From NCBI GenBank assembly GCA_963677755.1, contig OY782506.1, positions 930,001-994,000 on the forward strand: a stretch of DNA of 64,000 bases, in the 5' to 3' direction. Both the position numbers and the translations under genes were made by a program. Below the pieces are notes generated by a model. The model did not search any database. It had not been told where the DNA came from and worked only from the letters and a program-made list of their open reading frames with translations. Source of the DNA: JAIOSF01 sp963677755 (GTDB lineage: Bacteria; Campylobacterota; Campylobacteria; Campylobacterales; Arcobacteraceae). Of the stretch, positions 25,714 to 34,648 are shown piece by piece (position 1 is the stretch's first letter; each line of letters opens with the position of its first letter).

Positions 25714-26406
25714 ATGGAATTTTTACAAAAAAACTCAGGGAAAATAGCAAGTGTAATTATTGTAATATTTTTCTCTTATCTTGGGTATAACCTTTATTAT
25801 GCACCAGTTGAGGGACTTAATGAAAAATTTTTATATTTAATGCAAGAGCATGGATATATAATTCTTTTTACATGGAGTATTTTAGAAGGTGAAATGGGAC
25901 TTATCATGGGTGGACTTTTATGTCACACTGGTGATATGTGGTTGCCTTTTGCTATTTTTGTAGCAGGACTTGGAGGATTTGTAGGAGATCAAATATATTT
26001 TTATATTGGAAGATATAATAAATCTTATGTACATAAAAACTTTAAAGGGCAAAGAAGAAAATTTGCATTAGCACATCTTCTTCTTAAGAGATATGGGTGG
26101 CCAATAATATTTATACAAAGATATATGTATGGTATGAGAACTGTTATTCCTATTTCTATAGGACTTACTCGATATAGTGCAAAAATGTTTGCATTTATAA
26201 ATATATTGAGTGCTTGGGTTTGGGCTGCAGTGACTATAATTCCTGTATGGTATTTTGGTGAAGAGATACTCAAAGTGTTAGAGATTGCGAAAGAATATTG
26301 GTATGTAGCAGTTCCATTTGGAATTTTAATTGGTGGAAGTATATTATATTATTTTTCAACTGCAACAAAAAAAGAGAAAAAAATAAATAAAGAGGAAATA
26401 TTATGA
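25714..26406 (+). CDS. DedA-family membrane protein
   Basis: The 230-residue protein has about five hydrophobic segments and the VTT/SNARE-associated domain. Family signatures include EGEMGLIMGGLL, GGFVGDQIYFYIGR and RYMYGMRTVIPISIGLTRY. DedA proteins have been linked to undecaprenyl-phosphate or phospholipid flipping and to membrane potential; the specific substrate here is not known. It ends within an ATGA overlap with pepA. Confidence 0.88.
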   Translation: MEFLQKNSGKIASVIIVIFFSYLGYNLYYAPVEGLNEKFLYLMQEHGYIILFTWSILEGEMGLIMGGLLCHTGDMWLPFAIFVAGLGGFVGDQIYFYIGRYNKSYVHKNFKGQRRKFALAHLLLKRYGWPIIFIQRYMYGMRTVIPISIGLTRYSAKMFAFINILSAWVWAAVTIIPVWYFGEEILKVLEIAKEYWYVAVPFGILIGGSILYYFSTATKKEKKINKEEIL

Positions 26407-27797
26407 ATTTAAATTTAACAACAAAAAAAATTGATACAGAAATAGAGATACTATTTGTTAAAAATAAAAAAATAAAAACAGATAAAGATATTTTAGAGAT
26501 ATTAGATTTCAAAGGGGAAGAGGAGGAGTCTATTTTACTTCCTGAGTTGAAAAAATTATATGTAGGATTACCCCAAACTGATGATGAAAGTATTAAAATT
26601 GCTATAGCAACTGCAATTAAAAAGCTTAAAAGCACAAAATATAAATCTGCAATAATTAAATGTAAAGAAAACCTATCATCTTTTATAGAAGGGTTTGAGT
26701 TAGGTAATTATAGCTTTGAAAAATATAAATCTAAAAAAGATAAAAAAGAAGATATTAATATCTATATTGAAGTGAATGAAATAACAAAAGAGATACAAAA
26801 TGAATTTGAAAAATATGTGGCTATTTGTACTTCAGTAAATATGGTTAGAGATTTTGTGAATACTGCACCAGATGATTTTTATCCATCAGTTATGGCACAA
26901 GAAGCTATTAAAATAGCTACAAATAATGAGTTAGAGTGTAAAATTCTTGATGAAGATTATTTAGAAGAAAATGGAATGGGTGCAATGCTTGCAGTTGGTC
27001 GTGCAAGTAGACATAAGTCAAAACTTATCCATCTTACTTACAAACCAAAGAAAAAAGCAAAGAAAAAAATCATTTTAGTAGGAAAAGGTCTTACTTATGA
27101 TAGTGGAGGGTTAAGTTTAAAACCAAGTGATTTTATGGTGAGTATGAAAAGTGATAAAAGTGGTGGTTGTGCTGTATTAGGTATAATGAATACAATTGCT
27201 ACAATGAATTTACCTTTTGAAGTTCATGGAATAGTTGGTGCTGTTGAAAATATGATAGGTGGTAATGCTTATAAACCTGATGATGTTCTTATAGCAAAAA
27301 ATGGAACTACAATTGAAGTGAAAAATACAGATGCCGAAGGGCGATTGGTTTTAGCAGATTGTTTATGTTATGCTCAAGATGAGATAGAAGATATTGATTA
27401 TATCTTTGATTTTGCAACTTTAACTGGTGCTTGTGTTGTAGGTGTTGGTGAATATACAAGTGGTATTATGGGAAATAATAGTGAGCTTAATGATAGTGTT
27501 GTTAAATATGCAAACAAAGCTGGTGAATTAGCAACTAAACTTGATTTTAATAGATATTTGAAAAAAACTCTCAAAAGTGAAATAGCAGATATATGTAATA
27601 TTGCAAGTACAAGATATGGTGGAGCAATTACAGCAGGAATGTTTTTAGATAATTTTATTAAAGAGGAAAATAAACAAAAATGGGTTCATATTGATATAGC
27701 AGGACCTGCATTTATTGATAAAGCTTGGGGATATAATAGTGCTGGTGGTAGTGGTGCTGGTATAAGAATGGCAATTAATTTTTTAGAAAATTTATAA
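26403..27797 (+). CDS. pepA: Cytosol (leucyl) aminopeptidase, M17 family
   Basis: The 464-residue metallopeptidase carries the M17 signature NTDAEGRLVLAD and metal ligands in VGKGLTYDSGGLSLKP and KSDKSGGC. The catalytic domain ends in HIDIAGPAFIDKAWGY. The N-terminal domain is divergent and charged, as in Campylobacterota homologues. It removes N-terminal amino acids from peptides. The ATG overlaps the DedA stop by four bases. Confidence 0.95.
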   Translation: MNLNLTTKKIDTEIEILFVKNKKIKTDKDILEILDFKGEEEESILLPELKKLYVGLPQTDDESIKIAIATAIKKLKSTKYKSAIIKCKENLSSFIEGFELGNYSFEKYKSKKDKKEDINIYIEVNEITKEIQNEFEKYVAICTSVNMVRDFVNTAPDDFYPSVMAQEAIKIATNNELECKILDEDYLEENGMGAMLAVGRASRHKSKLIHLTYKPKKKAKKKIILVGKGLTYDSGGLSLKPSDFMVSMKSDKSGGCAVLGIMNTIATMNLPFEVHGIVGAVENMIGGNAYKPDDVLIAKNGTTIEVKNTDAEGRLVLADCLCYAQDEIEDIDYIFDFATLTGACVVGVGEYTSGIMGNNSELNDSVVKYANKAGELATKLDFNRYLKKTLKSEIADICNIASTRYGGAITAGMFLDNFIKEENKQKWVHIDIAGPAFIDKAWGYNSAGGSGAGIRMAINFLENL

Positions 27798-27827
27798 AGA
27801 GTTATTGAATAGTTAACTCATAAAAGG

Positions 27828-27851
27828 CACACAAGAATTTAATCTTGTGTG
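27828..27851. terminator. Bidirectional terminator between pepA and malic enzyme
   Basis: CACACAAGA / TCTTGTGTG forms a 9-bp stem with a six-base loop. It overlaps the last codons of the leftward malic enzyme gene, whose transcript continues into a short T-rich tract (CCTTTTATG). Confidence 0.7.
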
Positions 27852-29134
27852 TCGTCTGTATTCATACAATCATCATGGTCAATATACGCCATATTTCTTA
27901 AATGACATCTATATTTTTCCATATCAAAATCTTTTATATCTGATACGCCATCTTCTATTGCTGCTTGTGCTACTGCTGCTGATACCCAAATTAAAACCTC
28001 TTTATTAAATGGTTTTGGAATGATATGATTTTTTCCATATTCTAAATTTTGGTCATTATATGCAGCTTTTACATAGTATGGTATTGGTTCTTTTGCAAGT
28101 TTTGCTAATGCAACTGCAGCTGCCATTTTCATACCTTCTGTTATTTTTTTAGCTTGAACATCTAAAGCACCTCTGAAAATAAATGGAAAACCAAGTACAT
28201 TGTTTACTTGATTTGGGTAATCACTTCTTCCTGTTCCAATAATAGCATCATCTCTTACTTCAAGAATCTCTTCTGGTAAAATTTCTGGCGTAGGATTTGC
28301 TAGTACTAAAATAATAGGATTTTTCGCCATAAGTGAAACCATTTTTTTAGATACTGTTCCAGCAACACTAAGACCTAATAAGACATCAGCATCTTTAATA
28401 GCATCTTCAAGTGTTTCATCTTCTGTTTGGATAATAAAATCTTTTTTGTATTCATTTAAATCATCTCTTTTATGATTGATTACACCTTTACTATCACACA
28501 TAAGAATATTTTTTGCACCAAGTTTTCTATACATATTTGCACAACTCATAGCAGCACCACCTGCACCACTAATAACAATTTTCATATCTTCTATTTTTTT
28601 ATTTACAAGTTCACTTGCATTTATTAGTGCAGCTGTTGTGATAATAGCAGTTCCATGCTGATCATCGTGCATAACAGGAATATTTACTCTTTTTTGAAGT
28701 TCTTTTTCTATTTCAAAACATTTAGGTGCTTTTATATCTTCAAGGTTAATCCCCCCAAAACTAGGAGCTAAAGCAACACAAATATCAACTATTTTTTTAG
28801 GATCAAGTTCATCTAATTCTAAATCTACTCCATCTACATTAGCAAATTTTTTAAATAATACAAGTTTCCCTTCCATTACGGGCTTTGCAGCGAGAGGTCC
28901 AATATCCCCTAAACCTAAAACGGCAGTACCATCACTAATAACAGCAACCATATTCCCTTTTGCTGTATATTTATATGCTAGTTTTGGATCTTTTTCTATT
29001 TCAAGACATGGTATGGCAACGCCTGGAGAATACGCTATTGATAAGTCTTTTTGTGTATCACAACCTTTTGTAACATTAGTACTTATTTTCCCACCAATAT
29101 GGTATTGAAGTACCTCTTCATCTGTAATTTTCAT
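27839..29134 (-). CDS. Malic enzyme (oxaloacetate-decarboxylating)
   Basis: The 431-residue enzyme of the short bacterial type converts malate to pyruvate and CO2 with NAD(P)+. AYSPGVAIPCLEIEKDP, the metal/substrate region FGGINLEDIKAPKCFEIE and MHDDQHGTAIITTAAL are present, as is the dinucleotide-binding ISGAGGAAMSC. It lacks the C-terminal phosphotransacetylase-like domain of MaeB. Cofactor preference cannot be read safely. With PckA and OadGAB it makes the window rich in C4/C3 interconversion. Confidence 0.93.
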   Translation of the reverse strand: MKITDEEVLQYHIGGKISTNVTKGCDTQKDLSIAYSPGVAIPCLEIEKDPKLAYKYTAKGNMVAVISDGTAVLGLGDIGPLAAKPVMEGKLVLFKKFANVDGVDLELDELDPKKIVDICVALAPSFGGINLEDIKAPKCFEIEKELQKRVNIPVMHDDQHGTAIITTAALINASELVNKKIEDMKIVISGAGGAAMSCANMYRKLGAKNILMCDSKGVINHKRDDLNEYKKDFIIQTEDETLEDAIKDADVLLGLSVAGTVSKKMVSLMAKNPIILVLANPTPEILPEEILEVRDDAIIGTGRSDYPNQVNNVLGFPFIFRGALDVQAKKITEGMKMAAAVALAKLAKEPIPYYVKAAYNDQNLEYGKNHIIPKPFNKEVLIWVSAAVAQAAIEDGVSDIKDFDMEKYRCHLRNMAYIDHDDCMNTDDTQD

Positions 29135-29236
29135 AATCTATCCTAATTATTATAAGTTGATTCCTCTTGGAAGTATAAAAGTATACCTGAAGAACTATCA
29201 AATAATAATTAGTTATAAATAAAAAAGTTACTATTT

Positions 29237-29821
29237 TTATTCAGTAGCTTCACTTTCCCCTTTAAGTTCGGAGATTTTTGCATCAATTAATTCAAGAGTT
29301 TTTGCTTGGGTGTCATAAGATATTTGAGGTAGTTCACCACCCCACATCTCTTGGGCTTCTTCAAAACCTTTTACGATTCCTTCTCTCCCTTTTTCAAGTT
29401 TGTCTAAATCATCACCAGAAAAACCTAGTACAAAGTCAGCAACTCTTTGCGATGTTTGGGAAATACCAAAAAATCCCTCTTCACTTATTAAAGAAGTTGC
29501 TTCATCTACAGATAATTCAGTAATAGGTTTTCCCTCATAACCAGTATTTGAAAGATTAAAATTTTCATTATCACTATTTCCTGAAAGAAAGTTCAATATA
29601 TTTTGTTGTGCTTCAGTGTTATCTTTGATTTGATCACTTGCATCCATAGAGAAAAGTATAATTTGTGCATTCATAGATAAAGAGACTTCAATAGCAGATT
29701 TTTCAATTTGTTCCTCTACTGATAACTCTTTTTTTGTAGAAGTTTTTGAATTATCTTGTGAACTTGTATTTTGTGTTGCTTTTTCATTAGCTTGTGTGTA
29801 GCTATTTGTAGTTATTTGCAT
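29237..29821 (-). CDS. Uncharacterised protein, Gln/Asn/Ser-rich N-terminus
   Basis: The 194-residue protein begins MQITTNSYTQANEKATQ, a polar low-complexity segment to about residue 40, then an acidic, mostly helical part without signal peptide or membrane helix. Homologues in this lineage are, as I recall, often labelled hydrogenase-4 component G, but nothing here supports a hydrogenase role and no hydrogenase genes are nearby. The N-terminus recalls flagellum- or export-associated proteins of Campylobacterota. A near-perfect 19-bp inverted repeat with a -10 box in its centre lies directly before its ribosome binding site. Confidence 0.7.
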   Translation of the reverse strand: MQITTNSYTQANEKATQNTSSQDNSKTSTKKELSVEEQIEKSAIEVSLSMNAQIILFSMDASDQIKDNTEAQQNILNFLSGNSDNENFNLSNTGYEGKPITELSVDEATSLISEEGFFGISQTSQRVADFVLGFSGDDLDKLEKGREGIVKGFEEAQEMWGGELPQISYDTQAKTLELIDAKISELKGESEATE

Positions 29822-29831
29822 AATTTCACCT

Positions 29832-29878
29832 TTAGTTTAATATATAAGTTGATTATAGAACTTATATATTTAAACTAA
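29832..29878 (-). promoter_or_regulatory. Long inverted repeat enclosing a -10 element
   Basis: TTAGTTTAATATATAAGTT and its near-perfect complement (one extra base) flank an 8-base centre. Read leftward, the centre gives CTATAATC, a good -10 box. The repeat ends right before the AAGGTG ribosome binding site of the 194-residue protein. As DNA it may be an operator; as RNA it would form a 19-bp hairpin that could also stop ychF transcripts. Confidence 0.55.
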
Positions 29879-29904
29879 TATTAAGAAAAGGGATTAGGTC
29901 TTAC

Positions 29905-31005
29905 TTAAACATTAAAACGAAAGTGCATAATATCTCCATCTTGCACGATATAATCTTTCCCTTCAAGTTTTAGTTTCCCTGCTTCTTTACATTTTGCCTC
30001 TCCACCAAGTGCAATAAAATCTTCATAAGCTATAACTTCAGCTTTAATAAAACCTTTTTCAAAGTCATTGTGTATAACAGCAGCTGCTTTTGGTGCAGTA
30101 CAACCTTTTGGAATAGTCCAAGCTCGCACCTCTACTTTTCCAGCTGTAAAATAGCTTTGAAGACCTAGTTTATCAAAAGCTGTGTGGATTATTTTTTCTA
30201 GTCCAGACTCTGCAACACCAAGATCTGTTAACATCTCTTTTGCTTCATCATCTTCCATACCAACTAACTCTTCCTCTATTTTTGCACAGAGCATAATCAA
30301 ATCAGCATTTACAGAATCAGCATGTGCTTGTAGTTTTTGTACATATTCATTTCCATCTACGAGGCTATCTTCATCAACATTTGCACCATAGATTACATCT
30401 TTGTTTGATAGAAAGCGTAACTCTTTATCAAGTTCTAAAAAGTTTTCATCTTCTCTATCTTCAAATGTTTTCACTGGATTTAAGGCATCTAAATGTGAAG
30501 CTAAAGCTTGTGCAATTTCAAGTTTTGCAGCAGCTTTTTTATCAAATTTTGAATCTTTTTTGAGTCTATCTAGTTTTTTATCAAGTTGAGTGATATCTGC
30601 ATAGATAAGTTCAGTTTCTATAATCTCCAAATCTCTAATTGGATCAATTCCACCTTCAACATGTACAACATTAGGGTCATCAAAACATCGTACCATATGT
30701 AAGATAACTTCCACTTCTCTAATATTTGATAAAAACTGATTTCCAAGACCTTCACCTTTAGAAGCACCTTTTACTAAACCTGCAATATCAACAAAATCAA
30801 TAGTTGAATGTTGTATTTTTTCAGGATTTACTATTTTTGCTAGCTCATCAAGTCTTTTGTCAGGAACTGGTACTATTGCTTTATTTGGTTCAATAGTACA
30901 AAATGGATAGTTTTGTGCCTCCGCATTTTGTGCTTTTGTTAACGCATTAAAAGTTGTACTTTTACCAACATTTGGAAGTCCTACTATACCTACACCTAAT
31001 CCCAT
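29905..31005 (-). CDS. ychF: Ribosome-binding ATPase YchF
   Basis: The 366-residue Obg-family P-loop protein has G1 GLPNVGKSTTFNAL at 8-21, G3 DIAGLVKGASKGEGLGNQFL and the C-terminal TGS-like domain ending DIMHFRFNV. YchF prefers ATP to GTP and binds ribosomes; it affects stress responses and leaderless translation. Family length and motifs agree fully. Confidence 0.97.
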   Translation of the reverse strand: MGLGVGIVGLPNVGKSTTFNALTKAQNAEAQNYPFCTIEPNKAIVPVPDKRLDELAKIVNPEKIQHSTIDFVDIAGLVKGASKGEGLGNQFLSNIREVEVILHMVRCFDDPNVVHVEGGIDPIRDLEIIETELIYADITQLDKKLDRLKKDSKFDKKAAAKLEIAQALASHLDALNPVKTFEDREDENFLELDKELRFLSNKDVIYGANVDEDSLVDGNEYVQKLQAHADSVNADLIMLCAKIEEELVGMEDDEAKEMLTDLGVAESGLEKIIHTAFDKLGLQSYFTAGKVEVRAWTIPKGCTAPKAAAVIHNDFEKGFIKAEVIAYEDFIALGGEAKCKEAGKLKLEGKDYIVQDGDIMHFRFNV

Positions 31006-31065
31006 ATCAAACCTTTTATTATAAATTATTTTCGCGATTATAGTGTAATTTTGGTTAATAGATTA

Positions 31066-32307
31066 TTATAGTAGGTTTCCTGCTAGATATCCACTGCTAA
31101 AAGCCCATTGAAGATTATAGCCACCACATGGACCATCAAGATCAACAAGTTCTCCTGCAAAATAAAGCCCATTGATTATTTTACTTTGCATTGTTTTAGG
31201 ATTAATCTCTTTTAAGCTTATGCCCCCTCTTGTAATCATAGCCTTATCAAAACCATCATGACCATTTATAGTAAAAGGTGTCCAAGCTAATAGTTTGACA
31301 AGTTTATTTTTAGTGATTCCTGAGATGTTTTTAAAAGTCTGTGTGGAGTCTACTTCACTAAGTATACAAAGCTCTTTTATAACGCTTAAAGGTAATAGTT
31401 TTGATAGTTGTTCTTCTATAGAACTTTGAAGATTTTTTGTGGTTTCATTTTTGATATGTTGTAAAATAGCATCTTCATTCATCCCTTTTGTTAGGTTGAT
31501 TAAAATAGGAACTTCCTTAAAAGTATCAAGATGTGGTGTTATCTCTCTTGCAAAATCTAGTATTACTGGACCTCTTAAACCTTTTTTTGTAAAGATTAAA
31601 TCTCCAGTTGCTTTAAGTTTTTTGATTTTATTTTTTTTAGAATCTACTTTGATAGTTACTTTTGCAATAGTATCGGCAGTACAATGAGCTTGCCAACTCT
31701 CTACTGTATGAAGTGGCATCATTGCTGGATAGATATTTGTTATGCTATGACCTAAATTTTTTACAACTTCATAACCATCTCCTGTTGCACCCAAAGTAGG
31801 GTAGCCTAAACCACCAGTTGCTAAAATAACCTTGTTTGTGTTGTAGATTGAGTTTAGAGTTTTTACTGCTTTTATTTTATTATTGTTTAGAACTATCTCT
31901 TGCAGTTTTTGATTTGTTTTTATCTCTACATGAAGTTCAAGCAATTTATTCTTTAGTGCTTCTATAATAGTATTTGAACTATGCGTTGTGGGGAAAATAC
32001 GAAAACCATCTGGAATGTGGGTATCAACTCCAATTGATTTAAAAAACTCCATAAGTTTTTTGTGATCAAGTACCTCTAATGCATCCCTCATAAATCTTCC
32101 ATTTTTTCCAAATGATTTCATAAAGGTTTCATTGTCAAGAGTATTACTTAAGTTGCATCTTCCTCCCCCTGTTGCTTTGAGTTTTGAAGCTAATTGGGGA
32201 AGTTTTTCTAAAAGTAGGGTAGAGTTACCCTTTTGTGCAGATTGTATTGCTGCAATGAGTCCTGCTGCTCCTGAACCTATAACTACAACATCATAGTTTT
32301 TATCCAT
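31066..32307 (-). CDS. HI0933-family FAD-dependent oxidoreductase
   Basis: The 413-residue flavoprotein starts with a dinucleotide fold (VVVIGSGAAGLIAAIQSA). It has KLKATGGGRCNLSNT and the C-terminal AGELVDLDGPCGGYNLQWAFSSGYLAG signature of the HI0933/BaiN group. BaiN has been linked to bile-acid dehydroxylation, but most members have no known substrate. Its ATG overlaps the cmoB stop by one base, so the two are co-translated. Confidence 0.88.
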   Translation of the reverse strand: MDKNYDVVVIGSGAAGLIAAIQSAQKGNSTLLLEKLPQLASKLKATGGGRCNLSNTLDNETFMKSFGKNGRFMRDALEVLDHKKLMEFFKSIGVDTHIPDGFRIFPTTHSSNTIIEALKNKLLELHVEIKTNQKLQEIVLNNNKIKAVKTLNSIYNTNKVILATGGLGYPTLGATGDGYEVVKNLGHSITNIYPAMMPLHTVESWQAHCTADTIAKVTIKVDSKKNKIKKLKATGDLIFTKKGLRGPVILDFAREITPHLDTFKEVPILINLTKGMNEDAILQHIKNETTKNLQSSIEEQLSKLLPLSVIKELCILSEVDSTQTFKNISGITKNKLVKLLAWTPFTINGHDGFDKAMITRGGISLKEINPKTMQSKIINGLYFAGELVDLDGPCGGYNLQWAFSSGYLAGNLL

Positions 32308-33215
32308 TATTTTTTTCTAGCCTTTAGATAAGCTCGTTTAGGAGCAGGGTAGCCTTCTATAGTTTTATCTGGATCATTTGTATCTCTAAAATCATCCAAA
32401 CTCATACCAAAAGTCCATGGGGTTACACGCTGTTCTTTTTCATCAGTTTTGGTTATTTCTATAAGCTCTATATCTGTAAATCCAGCACGATGAAGCCAGT
32501 TTTTAAAGCAATTTACTGTTGGGATAAAATAGATATTTGGTATCATCGCGTATCGCTCTTTAGGAACTAAACACACTTCATTCTCCCCATCAATCATAAA
32601 ACTATCTACAATAATCTCTCCACCACTATTTAAAGCTCTATTTAAAGATTTTAGTGAAGCTATAGGATCACTTCTATGATATAAAACACCAAGCATAAAA
32701 ATGAAATCGAATTTATGCTCATAAAATTCTAGATGCTCAACACCTAAGAGTTCATAGTGTATATCACTTTGAATAAAATGATTGACTATATCAAATTGTG
32801 TTTTAAATATAGCAGAAGGGTCAAATCCTATAAGTTTTTTTGGATTTTGAGATAACATTCTAAACATATAGTATCCGTTGTTACAACCTACATCAGCTAC
32901 AATTTTATCTTTTAAATCAAAATGTTTTTCAAGTAGATTATATTTAAGATTACTTTGCCATTCGCTATCAACTTCTATACCACAAATATTAAAAGGACCT
33001 TTTCGCCATGGTATAAGTTTTTTAAGATTTTTTTCTAATTGTTCTGTTTCTTTTTGAGATATGTTCTTTGTAGCACTTACCCAATCTTCATTGATATTAA
33101 TATTTATATTAGTAGTATCTATTTTTTTTATATTTTCTAATGCTTCTCTCATTGGAATTATATTTTTCCATTGAAGCCATTTTTCTCTTTCTTGTCGTAT
33201 ATTATTTAAATTCAT
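32307..33215 (-). CDS. cmoB: tRNA U34 carboxymethyltransferase
   Basis: The 302-residue SAM-dependent enzyme uses carboxy-SAM to make 5-carboxymethoxyuridine at the tRNA wobble position. KLIPWRKGPFNICGIEVDSEWQS near residue 67, the SAM-binding VADVGCNNGYYMFRML and MLGVLYHRSDP, plus VTPWTFGMSLDDFRDT near the C-terminus match CmoB. The partner CmoA is not in the window. It diverges from the MFS gene. Confidence 0.94.
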   Translation of the reverse strand: MNLNNIRQEREKWLQWKNIIPMREALENIKKIDTTNINININEDWVSATKNISQKETEQLEKNLKKLIPWRKGPFNICGIEVDSEWQSNLKYNLLEKHFDLKDKIVADVGCNNGYYMFRMLSQNPKKLIGFDPSAIFKTQFDIVNHFIQSDIHYELLGVEHLEFYEHKFDFIFMLGVLYHRSDPIASLKSLNRALNSGGEIIVDSFMIDGENEVCLVPKERYAMIPNIYFIPTVNCFKNWLHRAGFTDIELIEITKTDEKEQRVTPWTFGMSLDDFRDTNDPDKTIEGYPAPKRAYLKARKK

Positions 33216-33309
33216 TTTGTAATTCTACTTTAATTTTACTTTAAAGTGATATATCAACTAATGATGTTAAAATAAATTCTTATAATAAATATAACTTCAA
33301 GGATAAATA

Positions 33310-34536
33310 TTGAAACCACAAGATTTAAAATCAGATCACAAAAAAAATATTTTACATGGATTTTTTCTCACAATTGGAACAACAATAGCTGAACCACATA
33401 CAATTTTACCATTGATTATTAGTCATTTTGGCGGTGGGGCTATATTGATTGGTTTTTTCTCTTCTCTTCTTAGAGGTGGAGCTATTCTTGTGCAACTTTA
33501 TGCTGCTTTTCATGCACAGAGTTATCCTAAAATGTTACCTTATTTTAGAAGAGTTTTAGTAACACGATTTTTTGCTTGGTTGTTTATTGGTATAGCAATA
33601 CTGATGATTGGAGATTCAAATCCTACTCTAACTTTATGGTGTATTGGAGTTGGACTTTTTGTTTTTTCATTTGCTGCTGGGTTTGGTGCTATATATTTTA
33701 AAGAGATTATTGCAAAAGTATTTACCCATAAATTTAGAGGCAAAAGTATGTCGATACGCCAGTTCTTTTCAGGTGCTGGTGCAATTATGAGTGGAGCCGT
33801 TGCTGGGGTTATCTTAGCAAATTATGAAGCACCTTTAAGTTTTGGGATACTTTTTGTTGCATCTACTTTTATAATGGGATTTGGTTATTTAGCTGCTGGG
33901 ACATTATCTGAACCTATAAAAGAAAATGTCGCTGTAAAAGAGAAGTCCTTTAAAGAATTTTTGAAAAATGCTTATAAAATCTTACAAAATGATTCTCAAC
34001 TCAAAGTACAAGTTTTTACTTTTCTTTTAGCTTATTCATATTTGTTTGCTTTACCTTTTATAATTATTGATGCAAGTGATAAGATAGATCTTCACGGAAC
34101 AGCAATCGGGATGCTTATAACTGCACAAATGGTAGGAGCAATGTTTAGTAATATTTTATGGGGAAAACTAAGTTCTCATGGGAAAAACAAACTCATAGCC
34201 CAAATTACAATTGCAACAACAATTTTTGCTATATTGTTAGCTTATATAAATAGTTCACTTTACGGTTATATGTTTCTATTTTTCCTTGTAGGAACAGCGA
34301 TGGATGGAAATAGAATAGCTTCTGGAAATCTTATTTTAATTTTAGCACCAGAAGATAAAAGACCTGTATATACTGCTTTGCAAACAAATATTGTATCATT
34401 TGGATTGTTTTTTTCTATAATAGGAGGAGTTGTCTTAACTGTATCTTCTTATACTTTTTTATATAGTTTTACAGTTGCTTTTTTAGTTTTAGCAATGATT
34501 TTATCATTTAAATTGGAAGATGAAAAAAAATTATAA
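33310..34536 (+). CDS. MFS transporter
   Basis: The 408-residue protein has about 12 membrane helices and begins at TTG with AAGGA upstream. ILIGFFSSLLRGGAIL and KFRGKSMSIRQFFSGAGA are in the N-terminal half. Substrate cannot be predicted. It is divergent from cmoB and precedes the heme-sensor kinase by 112 bases. Confidence 0.82.
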   Translation: MKPQDLKSDHKKNILHGFFLTIGTTIAEPHTILPLIISHFGGGAILIGFFSSLLRGGAILVQLYAAFHAQSYPKMLPYFRRVLVTRFFAWLFIGIAILMIGDSNPTLTLWCIGVGLFVFSFAAGFGAIYFKEIIAKVFTHKFRGKSMSIRQFFSGAGAIMSGAVAGVILANYEAPLSFGILFVASTFIMGFGYLAAGTLSEPIKENVAVKEKSFKEFLKNAYKILQNDSQLKVQVFTFLLAYSYLFALPFIIIDASDKIDLHGTAIGMLITAQMVGAMFSNILWGKLSSHGKNKLIAQITIATTIFAILLAYINSSLYGYMFLFFLVGTAMDGNRIASGNLILILAPEDKRPVYTALQTNIVSFGLFFSIIGGVVLTVSSYTFLYSFTVAFLVLAMILSFKLEDEKKL

Positions 34537-34648
34537 ATTTAATATGTATACTTGTATATAAAATTTAAATTAGAAATGTAAGGTTACTTTAATATTCTTA
34601 AAGTTGCTTTTAACTATAATTATTCAAATAATAAAATAAGGTTGGTTT

